Positions 40,800-50,046 of a DNA stretch of 64,000 nt are shown here, piece after piece (positions within the stretch are counted from its first letter, which is position 1; each line of letters opens with the position of its first letter). A program made the position numbers and the translations under genes. The notes beneath the pieces are model-generated. The model saw only the letters and a program-made list of their open reading frames with translations. It was not told the origin of the DNA and searched no databases. The stretch spans positions 5,456,001 to 5,520,000 of the forward strand of contig NZ_OZ244997.1 of the NCBI RefSeq assembly GCF_965223285.1. The letters run 5' to 3'. Origin of the DNA: Leptofilum sp965223285 (GTDB taxonomy: Bacteria; Chloroflexota; Anaerolineae; Promineifilales; Promineifilaceae).

Positions 40800-41909
40800 A
40801 TGATGTTATCGATCGTTCATGTTTATAAGGATTATTGGCCGGTGCTTGGCGGCATTGAAAACCATATAAAAGATTTGGCGGAAGCTGAAGCGGCACAAGG
40901 TCATAGCGTGACGGTTTTGGTAACAAATCCAGGGGGACAAGCGGCGCGTGAACAAATCAACGGCGTTCAGGTGATTCGTGCAGCGCAGCTGGCGACAGTG
41001 GCCTCGACGCCGCTGAGCCTGACGCTGCCCTTGTGGCTGGCGCGACTGCGCCCAGATATTACGCACGTTCATTTTCCGTACCCGGTGGGAGAGTTGAGCC
41101 AATGGCTGCTGCGTTGGAAACGGCCGTACATCATTGCCTACCACAGCGATGTGGTGAAGCAGCAGACTATTTTGCGTTTTTACAATCCATTGCTGCGACG
41201 GATATTGGCTGGCGCGGCTGCCATTATTGCCGGGAGCGATAATTACGTGCAAAGCTCGCCATATTTACGGCCACTGTCACACAAATGTGCCATCGTTCCC
41301 TATGCGGTAGATTCTGAACGGTTTGCCGATGGGGAGCCACTGTTTCCGGCAGACGGCCGTTTCACCTTACTCTTTATGGGCAGGCATCGTTACTACAAGG
41401 GAGGGGATGACCTCATTCGGGCGATGGCGCAGTTGCCCCCCGAACTGCCCGTACGCCTTTTATTTGGTGGCGATGGCCCGCTGCGGCAAGAATGGGAATC
41501 ATTAAGCTACAGCTTAGGTTTACAGGATAAAATCAGGTTTGTGGGGCATGTGAGTGATGATAACTTGCCCAATTTTTATGCCAGCGGTGACCTGTTTGTA
41601 CTGCCAGCAAACAGTCGCGCGGAAGCGTTTGGCAAAGTGCTGCAAGAAGCGATGGCCGCCGGTCTGCCTTGCCTAACCACAGAATTAGGCAGCGGTACTT
41701 CCTTTGTCGTGCAGGATGGCGTGACGGGGCGCGTAATCTCCCCCCAGCAGCCCGTTGCGTTGGCGGCTGCCATCCAGGAGCTGGCTGCCCAGCCCCAGCT
41801 TTGCCAAAAAATGGGGCTGGCTGGGCAGGCGCGCGCCAGGCACGCATTCAGTTCGGCGCAAATGGTAAACAAAGTACAAGCGGTGTATTCGGCCGTTCTC
41901 AACAAATAA
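40800..41909 (+). CDS. GT4-family glycosyltransferase
   Basis: A 369-aa GT-B enzyme. The N-terminal acceptor domain begins LSIVHVYKDYWPVLGGIENHI (GGIE loop). The donor-binding domain has LLFMGRHRYYKGGDDLIRAM and the EX7E-like region SRAEAFGKVLQEAMAAGLP. It likely transfers a hexose from a nucleotide sugar to lipid or polysaccharide. It is divergent from murJ by 68 bp, and a start at the second ATG (40803) is equally possible. Confidence 0.9.
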   Translation: MMLSIVHVYKDYWPVLGGIENHIKDLAEAEAAQGHSVTVLVTNPGGQAAREQINGVQVIRAAQLATVASTPLSLTLPLWLARLRPDITHVHFPYPVGELSQWLLRWKRPYIIAYHSDVVKQQTILRFYNPLLRRILAGAAAIIAGSDNYVQSSPYLRPLSHKCAIVPYAVDSERFADGEPLFPADGRFTLLFMGRHRYYKGGDDLIRAMAQLPPELPVRLLFGGDGPLRQEWESLSYSLGLQDKIRFVGHVSDDNLPNFYASGDLFVLPANSRAEAFGKVLQEAMAAGLPCLTTELGSGTSFVVQDGVTGRVISPQQPVALAAAIQELAAQPQLCQKMGLAGQARARHAFSSAQMVNKVQAVYSAVLNK

Positions 41910-41932
41910 ACCTCAGGTTTTAGGGTGAAGGC

Positions 41933-44461
41933 ATGTCATTTGAATGGCAAACTGACGATGATCATAATTGGGAGGAGGAGCACCCACTCCCCAAACCATC
42001 CCCGCCCCAACGACGCTGGCGTTTTTTGCTGGTGGTGGCACTCGGCTTGTTGGGCGTCTGGCTATTGGTGCGGTGGCAAATTAACCAGCAGGTTAGCGAA
42101 GCAACCGTCTCAGTTGAGGCGGAAATTTTGGCCACGCACAACTTTGTCTTGCAAACGGCCGTTTCCCAAGATGAATCCCTCTTTCGCGCCAACTTATCCG
42201 GGCGGAATCCAGAGTGGACAGCGTTACAAAAGACGCTCCTCGCAGAAGATTTGCTGCTGGACCGCCCCATGCTTGGTTGGCAGCATGAAGCCAGCACGGA
42301 ACGGCTAACGCCCGATGACGTGACGATTCTTATCGATCCCGATTTGCAAGGTGCCGTGCTGGCATATCCTCAAACGTATTCGGTGCAGGCCAGCGACGGG
42401 TTGACCGAGACAATTCGCTTGCAGCAAACGGCTGTTTACCGGCAAGGCACTAGTCGCTGGCTATACGCGCCGCCATTGGCTGATTTCTGGGGAGAGTGGC
42501 GCGTTTGGGAAGGGGAGCGCCTTAGCTTGGCCTACACTGCGCGGGAGGCGGAACTGGCCGAGCAGTTAGCCGCAGATTTAGACGGATTGCTGCAACAAAT
42601 GTGTGATGAGCTGGCTGATTTGAACTGCGACGATGATATGCGCGTCAATTTGCGGTGGGCGACTGATCCAGACGTGTGGCTAGAAATCAACGATATTGAG
42701 ACGATGCTGAAAACGGGTTTGCGCATTGAACTGCCTACACCTACCCTGGTTGGTTTACCAACGGACGATGCCAGTTACCAGGCTCTGTATCGTGCGTATG
42801 GGGTGCAAATGATGACGGCCGTATTGGCCCATCAAATTGATTACAATTGCTGTCGCCATGAGCTGTTCTTCCGGGCTTTGCGCGATTATCAATTGGCGCA
42901 GCTGGATTTGCAGCCTTGGCCGCTAACGACAGCAATGTACCGAAAAATGTTGGACGATGGTTTTGACGGCCATGTGATCAGCCATTGGACGCGCCGCTGG
43001 GAAGAAGCTCCGCCCCAATTTCTCCAGGTTTGGAACATTGAAGAGCCGGACCCCATTTGGCAGCAAGTGTACATGCTGGTTGAATTTTTAGTGACGGAGG
43101 AAACGGCCGTTTCCCCCACAGAGATGATGCGCCTGATGGACCGCAACAGCTACAACGGTTGGCTAGCTGATGTGTTACAAAGTAGTGCGAACCTGTTCCG
43201 CTTGGAACACCGCTTTCTGCTGTATATTAGCGAACAAACAACTGTCGAACAGCAGGTAACGTTGCCCATTCCCCTGCCAACAGGCAAAATCACGCTGGTT
43301 TGCCAAAGCTTTGGGAGCAACATCGTTAGCCATGTGTACGATTACAATTTGACCAGAAAGACCTGGATAGAACGGTTTCGGGGCGAATTTGAGAATATGT
43401 TTGTTTCTTCAATTGATGGCAAACAATTTGTTGCCAATGAGTCTAGTTCTAACTTTTTTGATAGGGAGCAACGACGCATTTTTTTGGTAACGGACAATGA
43501 AAGCGTGCTGATAGAAGAAATGGACTTCAACCCTCAGAACGAGCATTGGCTCAATTATAACTTTGCTGAGCAAACGGGCGAATATCTGGTTCGTTTTGAG
43601 ACGATTGAGGGCGAAACTAATATGCAGTTGCTGCCTACAGCGTGTGCGGGTGGCGCTTGTGCTGGCGTCCCACTAGATGGCTATCCGCGTTTTTCTGCTA
43701 ACAACGAATACCTGCTGGTAGAGGCATCACCCGGTGAACAAATTAACATTGACCCAGCTAGTTCTTATCAATATTTGCAAACCATTTATTTAATGACGCC
43801 TGATGGGCAGATGCGCCAGCAGGTGGGGGCGGGTGGCAACCCGTTTTGGGTTGACAATGAGACTTATGGATATGTACAGCAAGGTGAAGCAGGTGGTTGG
43901 GAAGTTGTAACGGCCGTTGTTAATCAAAGCGAGCCTCGATTGCTCATTACCCAGGCAGAACTTTTGTCTGGCATGTCTGCCGACGACCGCCCTGACGACT
44001 TGACCATCAACCAGATAGTCGCCAACCTCCACAGCCCGCAGGAACTGCTCTTGCAGCTAAATCATGAAGGCGATGCCAATCGATTTGGCACCGATATTCC
44101 CAGCTACCTTTTCACACTCAGGCTCACCAGCGATTTGTCTGCTGTTGACGAGGTGAAGCTGCTGCGAAGAGACGAGTTCACAGGCGTTTTGGTGCATTGG
44201 GGAGACGGCCGTACCATTGCTCATAGCGATTTCGGTTTTCAAGGCCCAGGTGTAACCTGGCACTTCATTGATGCTGAAACTGGGCAAACCGAAGTATCGT
44301 TTACCAGTATTTACTACTTACCTGGGACCGATGACGGGCAATGGGTTGTTCAGTTAACAGAAAACTACTTGCTGCTTCGCGCTCTGGAGTATGATTATCA
44401 ACAGTTCATTCCGCACACATTTGAAGGCTGTTACCAAGTGTTCTTGTCGGCTGAGGAATGA
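41933..44461 (+). CDS. Large membrane-anchored protein of unknown function
   Basis: An 842-aa protein with an acidic N-tail, a basic stretch and one transmembrane helix (about residues 29-47: WRFLLVVALGLLGVWLLV). The rest should be extracytoplasmic. The first half (about 60-430) is helical and contains HQIDYNCCRHELFFRAL, slightly like a peptidase-MA arrangement but without a clear HExxH. The second half (about 440-840) is strand-rich with repeated short blocks, as in a beta-propeller. No family recognised. It follows the glycosyltransferase by 23 bp. Confidence 0.75.
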   Translation: MSFEWQTDDDHNWEEEHPLPKPSPPQRRWRFLLVVALGLLGVWLLVRWQINQQVSEATVSVEAEILATHNFVLQTAVSQDESLFRANLSGRNPEWTALQKTLLAEDLLLDRPMLGWQHEASTERLTPDDVTILIDPDLQGAVLAYPQTYSVQASDGLTETIRLQQTAVYRQGTSRWLYAPPLADFWGEWRVWEGERLSLAYTAREAELAEQLAADLDGLLQQMCDELADLNCDDDMRVNLRWATDPDVWLEINDIETMLKTGLRIELPTPTLVGLPTDDASYQALYRAYGVQMMTAVLAHQIDYNCCRHELFFRALRDYQLAQLDLQPWPLTTAMYRKMLDDGFDGHVISHWTRRWEEAPPQFLQVWNIEEPDPIWQQVYMLVEFLVTEETAVSPTEMMRLMDRNSYNGWLADVLQSSANLFRLEHRFLLYISEQTTVEQQVTLPIPLPTGKITLVCQSFGSNIVSHVYDYNLTRKTWIERFRGEFENMFVSSIDGKQFVANESSSNFFDREQRRIFLVTDNESVLIEEMDFNPQNEHWLNYNFAEQTGEYLVRFETIEGETNMQLLPTACAGGACAGVPLDGYPRFSANNEYLLVEASPGEQINIDPASSYQYLQTIYLMTPDGQMRQQVGAGGNPFWVDNETYGYVQQGEAGGWEVVTAVVNQSEPRLLITQAELLSGMSADDRPDDLTINQIVANLHSPQELLLQLNHEGDANRFGTDIPSYLFTLRLTSDLSAVDEVKLLRRDEFTGVLVHWGDGRTIAHSDFGFQGPGVTWHFIDAETGQTEVSFTSIYYLPGTDDGQWVVQLTENYLLLRALEYDYQQFIPHTFEGCYQVFLSAEE

Positions 44462-44462
44462 A

Positions 44463-44536
44463 GTGGATAATTTAGCTGATTGGTGATTAGTTGCTGGTAG
44501 CTGGTAAATTGTAAAAGCCATAAACGAACTATCCAC
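44463..44536. repeat. Inverted repeat before the cyclophilin gene
   Basis: GTGGATA (44463-44469) and TATCCAC (44530-44536) bracket AT-rich words such as GATTGGTGATTAGTTGCTGG. After the right arm come CCAACAAACTAGCCACTATC and TCAACTAC. The 122-bp gap has no gene; it looks like another small dispersed element. Confidence 0.35.
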
Positions 44537-44583
44537 CAACAAACTAGCCACTATCAACTACTTTCATAAGGAGAACCAAATTC

Positions 44584-45333
44584 ATGGCAAAACAACGTCG
44601 AAGCACGCCATCCCGCGCCGCGCGGCGAGAGGCAGCAGCCAAGAAAAAAGCAGCCCATCGGCGGCTGTACATGACGATTGGCGGCGTGGTTGCTGTCCTA
44701 TTTATTGCTTTGATTGCGTGGCAACTTTGGCCAGAACCGGAAGCAGAGCCAGCTGCGGAATCGGTCGCCGCCACAACTTTAGATGGAGAACGGCCGTTAG
44801 CCAATCTCACCCCTGCCGAACGCAACAACTACTTCAATGCCCCGCCAGAAATGATCATTGACACCAGCAAAACCTACGAAGCGATCATCGTGACCGAAAA
44901 AGGCGATATGCGCCTGCGCCTGTTTGACGATGAAGCTCCGATTACCGTGAATAATTTTGTCTTCTTAGCCAGCCAGGGCTTTTATGACGGCACGATTTTT
45001 CACCGCGTTTTGGAAGATTTCATGGCCCAGGCTGGTGATCCGACGGGGACGGGTCGCGGCGGCCCAGGCTACCAATTCCAGGATGAGTTTGACAACGATT
45101 TGGCCTTTGATCGACGGGGCTTGCTGGCCATGGCCAACGCGGGTCCTGGCACCAACGGTAGCCAATTTTTCATCACCTTCAATGCGGAAGGGTCTGCACA
45201 TTTAACGGGCAGGCACACCATTTTTGGCGAAATTATTGAGGGCGATGACGTGCTGAGTGCCATTACGTTGCGCGATCCGGGTTCGGCCACGCCCGCAGAT
45301 GTCATCGAGCGCATTGATATTGTGGAGCAATAA
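44584..45333 (+). CDS. Membrane-anchored cyclophilin-type peptidyl-prolyl isomerase
   Basis: A 249-aa protein. A basic N-tail and one transmembrane helix (about residues 30-50) anchor a cyclophilin domain (about 97-248). It has TEKGDMRLRLFDDEAPITVN, the catalytic Arg in GTIFHRVLEDFMAQAGDPTG, GPGYQFQDEF and LAMANAGPGTNGSQFFITF. It should help fold exported proteins outside the membrane. AAGGAG precedes the ATG. Confidence 0.94.
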   Translation: MAKQRRSTPSRAARREAAAKKKAAHRRLYMTIGGVVAVLFIALIAWQLWPEPEAEPAAESVAATTLDGERPLANLTPAERNNYFNAPPEMIIDTSKTYEAIIVTEKGDMRLRLFDDEAPITVNNFVFLASQGFYDGTIFHRVLEDFMAQAGDPTGTGRGGPGYQFQDEFDNDLAFDRRGLLAMANAGPGTNGSQFFITFNAEGSAHLTGRHTIFGEIIEGDDVLSAITLRDPGSATPADVIERIDIVEQ

Positions 45334-45339
45334 CTGCCA

Positions 45340-45963
45340 GTGAGCGTTCAAAAAGGGTACGATTTGTGGTCAGCACAGTATGATGCCGACCCTAATCCTA
45401 CTCGCGATTTAGATCGTGCTATTGTGTCCCAACTGTTGGGCGAGTTAAACGTTGAAACTATTTTGGAAGTTGGCTGTGGTACGGGGAAAAATACAGGTTT
45501 GCTGGCGGAAATTGGGGAATCAGTAACGGCCGTAGACTTCTCCCCTGGCATGTTGGCACAAGCCAAGGCAAAAATTACCGCTCCCAACGTTACTTTTCAG
45601 ACCGCCGACATCACCCAACCATGGGTTACGCCAGCCCGTCATTTCGATTTGATCACTTTTAATCTCATTTTGGAGCATATCGAAGATTTGGATTTTGTTC
45701 TGGGGCAGGCTAGCCGCGCCTTAAAAGCGGGTGGGCAGCTGTTCATTTGCGAACTGCATCCTTTCAAGCAATATCTTGGCACCCAGGCACGCTTTACCCA
45801 AGATGAGCAAACGACGCTTATCCCTGCCTTCACACACCACATTTCCGACTATCTCTACGCTGCCCACCAGCATGGCCTGACATTACACGAACTGAAAGAG
45901 TGGTGGGATGAAGGTGACGTGGGTAAGCCCCCACGATTAATCTCGTTTCTGTTTGGTAAATAG
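45340..45963 (+). CDS. Class I SAM-dependent methyltransferase
   Basis: A 207-aa methyltransferase with ILEVGCGTGKNTGLLAEIG as motif I, AVDFSPGMLAQAK and DLITFNLILEHIED. The substrate is not evident. The GTG start at 45340 is 6 bp after the cyclophilin stop, so the two are probably cotranscribed. An ACGGCCGT copy at about 45527 encodes the TAV just before the acidic SAM-ribose residue. Confidence 0.88.
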   Translation: MSVQKGYDLWSAQYDADPNPTRDLDRAIVSQLLGELNVETILEVGCGTGKNTGLLAEIGESVTAVDFSPGMLAQAKAKITAPNVTFQTADITQPWVTPARHFDLITFNLILEHIEDLDFVLGQASRALKAGGQLFICELHPFKQYLGTQARFTQDEQTTLIPAFTHHISDYLYAAHQHGLTLHELKEWWDEGDVGKPPRLISFLFGK

Positions 45964-45969
45964 CCAATT

Positions 45970-45988
45970 GTCACACCGTTTGTGTGAC
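45970..45988. other. Perfect short hairpin after the methyltransferase gene
   Basis: GTCACAC (45970-45976) and GTGTGAC (45982-45988) pair around CGTTT just after the stop codon. No U-tract follows, so it may be a weak transcript end or a binding site for the next gene. Confidence 0.4.
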
Positions 45989-46044
45989 GAAATTATGACA
46001 CAAATCTTTGCAAATCTGTGCAAAGTTGTGCTAATCTACCCATT

Positions 46045-46407
46045 ATGAAGTTGTGGTTTGCATTGGGTACTTTTTTCTTGGGAGCTGCCGCCCTCGGCGT
46101 TGTTCTCCCCATCCTGCCGACGACCCCGCTTGTGTTGGTGGCTGCCGGATGCTTCGCTAAATCTTCCCCCAAAACGTACAATTGGCTGCTGGAAAGTGAA
46201 CAATTTGGCCCCGCCATCAAAAATTGGGAAACGAACCGCTGCATCCCAATCAAAGCGAAATGGTTGGCGATTTCAATGATTGTTTTAGTGGGTGGTTCGT
46301 CTGTATTGTTTTTTGTGCCGGAGGGCTGGCCCAAATATGCTTCGCTGGCCCTGATGGCGTATGGTGTGTGGTTCGTACTGAGAGTGCCCACCTGTTCAGG
46401 TAAATAA
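46045..46407 (+). CDS. DUF454 (YbaN-like) inner membrane protein
   Basis: A 120-aa protein with the DUF454 pattern: LGAAALGVVLPILPTTPLVLVAAGCFAKSSP, then WLLESEQFGPAIKNWETNRCIPIKAKWLA, then two hydrophobic helices. Function unknown across the family. The ATG at 46045 is preferred to one 27 nt upstream, which lies within the gap. It converges with the esterase-Kelch gene. Confidence 0.88.
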   Translation: MKLWFALGTFFLGAAALGVVLPILPTTPLVLVAAGCFAKSSPKTYNWLLESEQFGPAIKNWETNRCIPIKAKWLAISMIVLVGGSSVLFFVPEGWPKYASLALMAYGVWFVLRVPTCSGK

Positions 46408-46422
46408 ACGGTGGGCACACAG

Positions 46423-48465
46423 CTACTCCGCTGGTTGATAGCGCAGAATACGCCCTCGATTTTGTTCACCACCTGCCAGGTCAGAGCCACCAATAATCCA
46501 CAAGGCATCATCGTAACTGAGCAGCGGAAAGCCGTGCAGCGAATGAGGCAAAGATACTGCTTCCGCCCATTCATCTGTGGCCGGGTCATACAGTTCAACA
46601 TGATCTTGAGTTTGTCCAGTTGAAAGCAGTTCCCCACCCACTACGTAAATCTTGCCAGCCAAAACGGCCGCTGCCAATCCCCCGCGCTTAAACTGCATAT
46701 TGCCCCCATCGGCCCACGTGTCGGTAGCGATGTCGTAGATTTCCAATCGGCTGAACTCGATACCAGGCTGCTCCCAGCCGCCAAACAGATAAATCTTGCC
46801 GTCGAGCGCAACTGCAGCGACATGCTCGCTCGCCTGGTTAAGCGATGCCAACTCCGTCCATGTGTCGCTGACCGAATCGTAGCGCAGGGTAGGGGTTGCC
46901 CCGGTGTTGGATTTACCGCCCACAATGTAGATAGCGTCGCCAACGGTAACGGCCGCTCCCGCAAAGCGCGGCTGCGGCAAATTGGCAATGGCCGACCATT
47001 CATTGCTGGTGGGATCGTAAACCCAGGCGGTGTCTGTGGGAGCATAAGCGTTGGCGGGTGAGCCGCCAAATAAGTAGATTTTGTCATCGAAAGCAGCGAT
47101 CATGAAATGATGACGGCCGTCTGGCAGATCGGCTAACGTTTCCCAGCTATCATCGGCCGGATTGTACGCTTCAAAAACGGATTCACCACCCCAGCCGCCG
47201 GGAATGTAGAAACGGCCGTTCAGCACCACCCCGCGGTTTTCTGAGCGGGGCGTGGGCATTATGCCAATTTGCTCCCAAGCTGGTTCAGAGGTGGCTCCCG
47301 TGGGGCCATACGCCACGCCGCAGCTTTCGCACTGGATATTGGCAACTTCATTGCCCGCTGCCAGGTCGGTCACCCAATCCCGGAAGCGCACCCCGGCCAC
47401 TTCTCGCGTGTAAAAGAGATTGCCGGGCATGATGCAATGGATGTCGCCGTCGGCCGTGTAGGAGCGGAAGTTGGGTGATTCCAGATGAATGGCCGAAATA
47501 GCTTCAGCCAGGGCGGGAGCAAACGTTTCGGCAGATTCGCCGCCAGCAAGGTGGTAGCGAACTTGCACGCTGTCTGCCTCGGTGTTGTATTGAGCAAAGC
47601 GATTTTGTGGATAGAAGGCAGCTACCGCATTGTAAAAATCGGCCATGGTGAACGCATCCGGGTCAAAGTCGGCAAAAGCTGGAATCCAGTTTGGCAAAGA
47701 TTGGTGGGTGCCGTAAATGCTGTCAACGGCCGTTGGTTCATCAAACACAAAACCCAGCGAATCGCCCAACTGCACCACCTCGGCATCGGGGTAGTTGTGA
47801 ATGAGATGCGGCGCAGCCCGGATGGAGCCGATGCTGCCTGCGCTACAGCCCGTCACAAACACAGAGCTCGGTGCCAACACATTCTCAAAAGCCCAATTCA
47901 GTGCTGCATTTAGATTGACGAAGCCGCGATGATAGATTTCGATGTTTTCGCCGTCGTCTGTGCTGTACGTTTGCAGATTGCTGCCCAAATAAACATCCCC
48001 GGTGCAGGATGGCACGTAAACCGCATGATAATCGGCAAACGGGTTTTCTGGATGGTCGAAATCAAGAATGCCGCCGCGTCGCTCGGGCGAATCATTGACG
48101 CCTACAGAGGAGTCGTAAAAACTGCTGCCGACCTGGCACGTTTCCTCGTTCCAGCAGCCGCCACCCCCCTGAAAATAAACCAGTAACTTGTTCACCGTGC
48201 CGGGGCGCACCCAAAAAGCAAAGGGCGTGTCGTGGGCGCAGCGCGTCTCGCCGCCCGGTTCAATTTGCGTCCAGCCATCCGCCAGGCTCAAGATGCCATC
48301 ATCCGCGCTGGATTCGGTGGGTTGAATTTCAACAACGCCTGCATCTGCTGTTGCCGTGGGTGTGTTTGTTGGCGACGGGTCTGCGGTGGCTGTGGGCGTG
48401 GCGGGCTGCGAACAGCCAATCAATATTAGTATGAAAAGGAATGTGGATACGGCCGTAGCTCTCAT
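46423..48465 (-). CDS. Pectin-acetylesterase-like lipoprotein fused to Kelch repeats
   Basis: A 680-aa secreted lipoprotein. The signal ends in the lipobox ILIGC (Cys18), followed by a Pro/Thr-rich linker. Residues about 65-390 form a pectin acetylesterase/Notum-like hydrolase: LLVYFQGGGGCWNEETC, the nucleophile motif FVTGCSAGSIGS, and a final HCIMPGNLFY with the catalytic His. Residues about 405-680 are Kelch repeats (GGxxG blocks about every 47 residues), a beta-propeller that may bind polysaccharide. It probably deacetylates a surface or plant glycan; the substrate is inference. Confidence 0.85.
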   Translation of the reverse strand: MRATAVSTFLFILILIGCSQPATPTATADPSPTNTPTATADAGVVEIQPTESSADDGILSLADGWTQIEPGGETRCAHDTPFAFWVRPGTVNKLLVYFQGGGGCWNEETCQVGSSFYDSSVGVNDSPERRGGILDFDHPENPFADYHAVYVPSCTGDVYLGSNLQTYSTDDGENIEIYHRGFVNLNAALNWAFENVLAPSSVFVTGCSAGSIGSIRAAPHLIHNYPDAEVVQLGDSLGFVFDEPTAVDSIYGTHQSLPNWIPAFADFDPDAFTMADFYNAVAAFYPQNRFAQYNTEADSVQVRYHLAGGESAETFAPALAEAISAIHLESPNFRSYTADGDIHCIMPGNLFYTREVAGVRFRDWVTDLAAGNEVANIQCESCGVAYGPTGATSEPAWEQIGIMPTPRSENRGVVLNGRFYIPGGWGGESVFEAYNPADDSWETLADLPDGRHHFMIAAFDDKIYLFGGSPANAYAPTDTAWVYDPTSNEWSAIANLPQPRFAGAAVTVGDAIYIVGGKSNTGATPTLRYDSVSDTWTELASLNQASEHVAAVALDGKIYLFGGWEQPGIEFSRLEIYDIATDTWADGGNMQFKRGGLAAAVLAGKIYVVGGELLSTGQTQDHVELYDPATDEWAEAVSLPHSLHGFPLLSYDDALWIIGGSDLAGGEQNRGRILRYQPAE

Positions 48466-48477
48466 TCAATCTCTCCT

Positions 48478-48561
48478 AGGACTTACGCAGTAAAGACTAC
48501 AAAAGTCTAGTTCTCTCTGGAATTAGCTTGACCCCAAGACTTTTGTAGTCTAGTGAGTCCT
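48478..48561. repeat. Long inverted repeat, MITE-like, between two lipoprotein genes
   Basis: AGGACTTAC (48478-48486) and GTGAGTCCT (48553-48561) are outer arms with one mismatch. AGACTACAAAAGTCT (about 48494-48508) and AGACTTTTGTAGTCT (about 48537-48551) are perfect 15-bp inner arms. It fills the whole gap between the esterase start and the solute-binding-protein stop. The ends resemble terminal repeats of small insertion elements, but no transposase is present. In RNA it would form a strong hairpin. Confidence 0.65.
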
Positions 48562-49933
48562 AATCTCCATATGCTTCTAGCCTTACCGCTTCCACTTCAG
48601 CCAGCAGGGCATCAATCTCCTCTGGGTTGCGCCAAAATTCAACAATTGCTTGCAGCAGCGCAAAAGCGACGTCGGGGTGGGTGTTTGCCCCGATGAGCTG
48701 CGTGAGTGTGGTGGCTTCTTCTACCGTTTGCAGCCCGGTTTCATAAACAGGCAGCAAATCGCTGCGATCTACGTTTAGGTTGCTGGGCAATCGTTTGAGC
48801 GTGTTCACGTTCGACTGCTGCGACGCTTCTCCAGCGGCAAAAATAAGAAACTCACGTGCCAATTCTGGTTGGGCCGTTTCTGCCAGCATGAACGCGCCAT
48901 ACATCGGCACCAACTCGCCTATTGGCACGCTCTCATCAATGATGGGGAAACGAATAAATTCAGTCACTTGCTTGGTTTCCTCGTCGATGAACTCATACAG
49001 CCACTCACCATGAACATACATGGCAAAGTCGCCTGATTCAAATTGGGTGATGGCACGGCCGTAATTGACGGTTGATGACTGCACGCTAAAGCATCTATGC
49101 TCAAATAGTTGTGCGTAGTAATCAAAAACTTCTCGAACGCGCGGATCCGTGTAGCTAACATCGCCGCGCATCAACTGTTCATGGAAATCGGGGCCGTTCA
49201 GCCGCTGGTTGATGTGGGTAAACCAGAAGCCCAGCGGCGGCGGCCAGCTAGCGGTTTCGGTGATGACAAAGGGCGTGATGTCGGCGGCTCGGAGCGCGTC
49301 GCAGGCCGCCAGCAGTTCCTCCCAGGTGGCGGGCGGGGCAACGCCCGCTTCAGCCATCACGTCGGCGCGGTAAAAGATGCCGTTCCACTGAATAGCCGTC
49401 GGGACAAAATATTGACGGCCGTTCACGCTGGCCATCTCCTTCACACTGGCGGGAAACAGTTCATCCCACCCTTGTTCTTCCCACAAATCGGTAATGTCGG
49501 CAATGATGCCCTGCTCAACAAAATCGTACAAAACGCCGCCAAGCGCAGCAGTGAACACATCAGGTGGATTGTTGCTATCACTTAGCTGAATATGAATGGT
49601 GCGGTTGACATACGCGCTGTAGTAATCCGCTTGCCTAAGTTGCCCCTCAACTTCGGGATGTTCCGCCAGGAACGCCTCCCAATTGGTTTTTTCCCAGATG
49701 CCAGCGGGAACGCCGCCGTAATGGGCGCCTAAAACAAGCGTGGTTAGCGGGAGCGTGGCGGTTGGTGATGGAACGGCCGTATCTGTCGGCGTCGGTTCGG
49801 CTGTATTGGTAGGGACGGGCGTTTGGGTGGCTGGTTCAATGGTCGGTGTGGCAACGGCTGTTGCTTGTTCTGGAATGGTTTGCTGGGTGCAGGCGGCCAA
49901 CAGCAACAACAAAATCAATCCTATTCGTTTCAT
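48560..49933 (-). CDS. Extracellular solute-binding lipoprotein (ABC sugar type)
   Basis: A 457-aa lipoprotein with lipobox LLLAAC (Cys15) and a long Pro/Thr linker (to about residue 65). The family-1 solute-binding fold follows: WEAFLAEHPEVEGQLRQADYY, NNPPDVFTAALGG, YFVPTAIQWNGIFYRADVM and FESGDFAMYVHGEW. Such proteins deliver sugars or oligosaccharides to ABC permeases. No permease or ATPase gene is adjacent, so the transporter must lie elsewhere. Confidence 0.92.
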   Translation of the reverse strand: MKRIGLILLLLLAACTQQTIPEQATAVATPTIEPATQTPVPTNTAEPTPTDTAVPSPTATLPLTTLVLGAHYGGVPAGIWEKTNWEAFLAEHPEVEGQLRQADYYSAYVNRTIHIQLSDSNNPPDVFTAALGGVLYDFVEQGIIADITDLWEEQGWDELFPASVKEMASVNGRQYFVPTAIQWNGIFYRADVMAEAGVAPPATWEELLAACDALRAADITPFVITETASWPPPLGFWFTHINQRLNGPDFHEQLMRGDVSYTDPRVREVFDYYAQLFEHRCFSVQSSTVNYGRAITQFESGDFAMYVHGEWLYEFIDEETKQVTEFIRFPIIDESVPIGELVPMYGAFMLAETAQPELAREFLIFAAGEASQQSNVNTLKRLPSNLNVDRSDLLPVYETGLQTVEEATTLTQLIGANTHPDVAFALLQAIVEFWRNPEEIDALLAEVEAVRLEAYGD

Positions 49934-50046
49934 CTTCTTCTCCTTCCGCGAGGGTTACAATTTAGGATAATTGAGGGAAGAAGGGGAAACAAGACCCATT
50001 TTAGCGTAACTCAATGGGTCCAATTTGGTGGCAATTGAGTGGCAGG

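Noticed and set aside
45993..46637. 214-codon open frame on the minus strand
   Set aside because: It overlaps the DUF454 gene and the end of the esterase gene; no motif, and both overlapped genes are well supported.
48478..48561. Complete insertion sequence
   Set aside because: The element is only 84 bp and holds no transposase.
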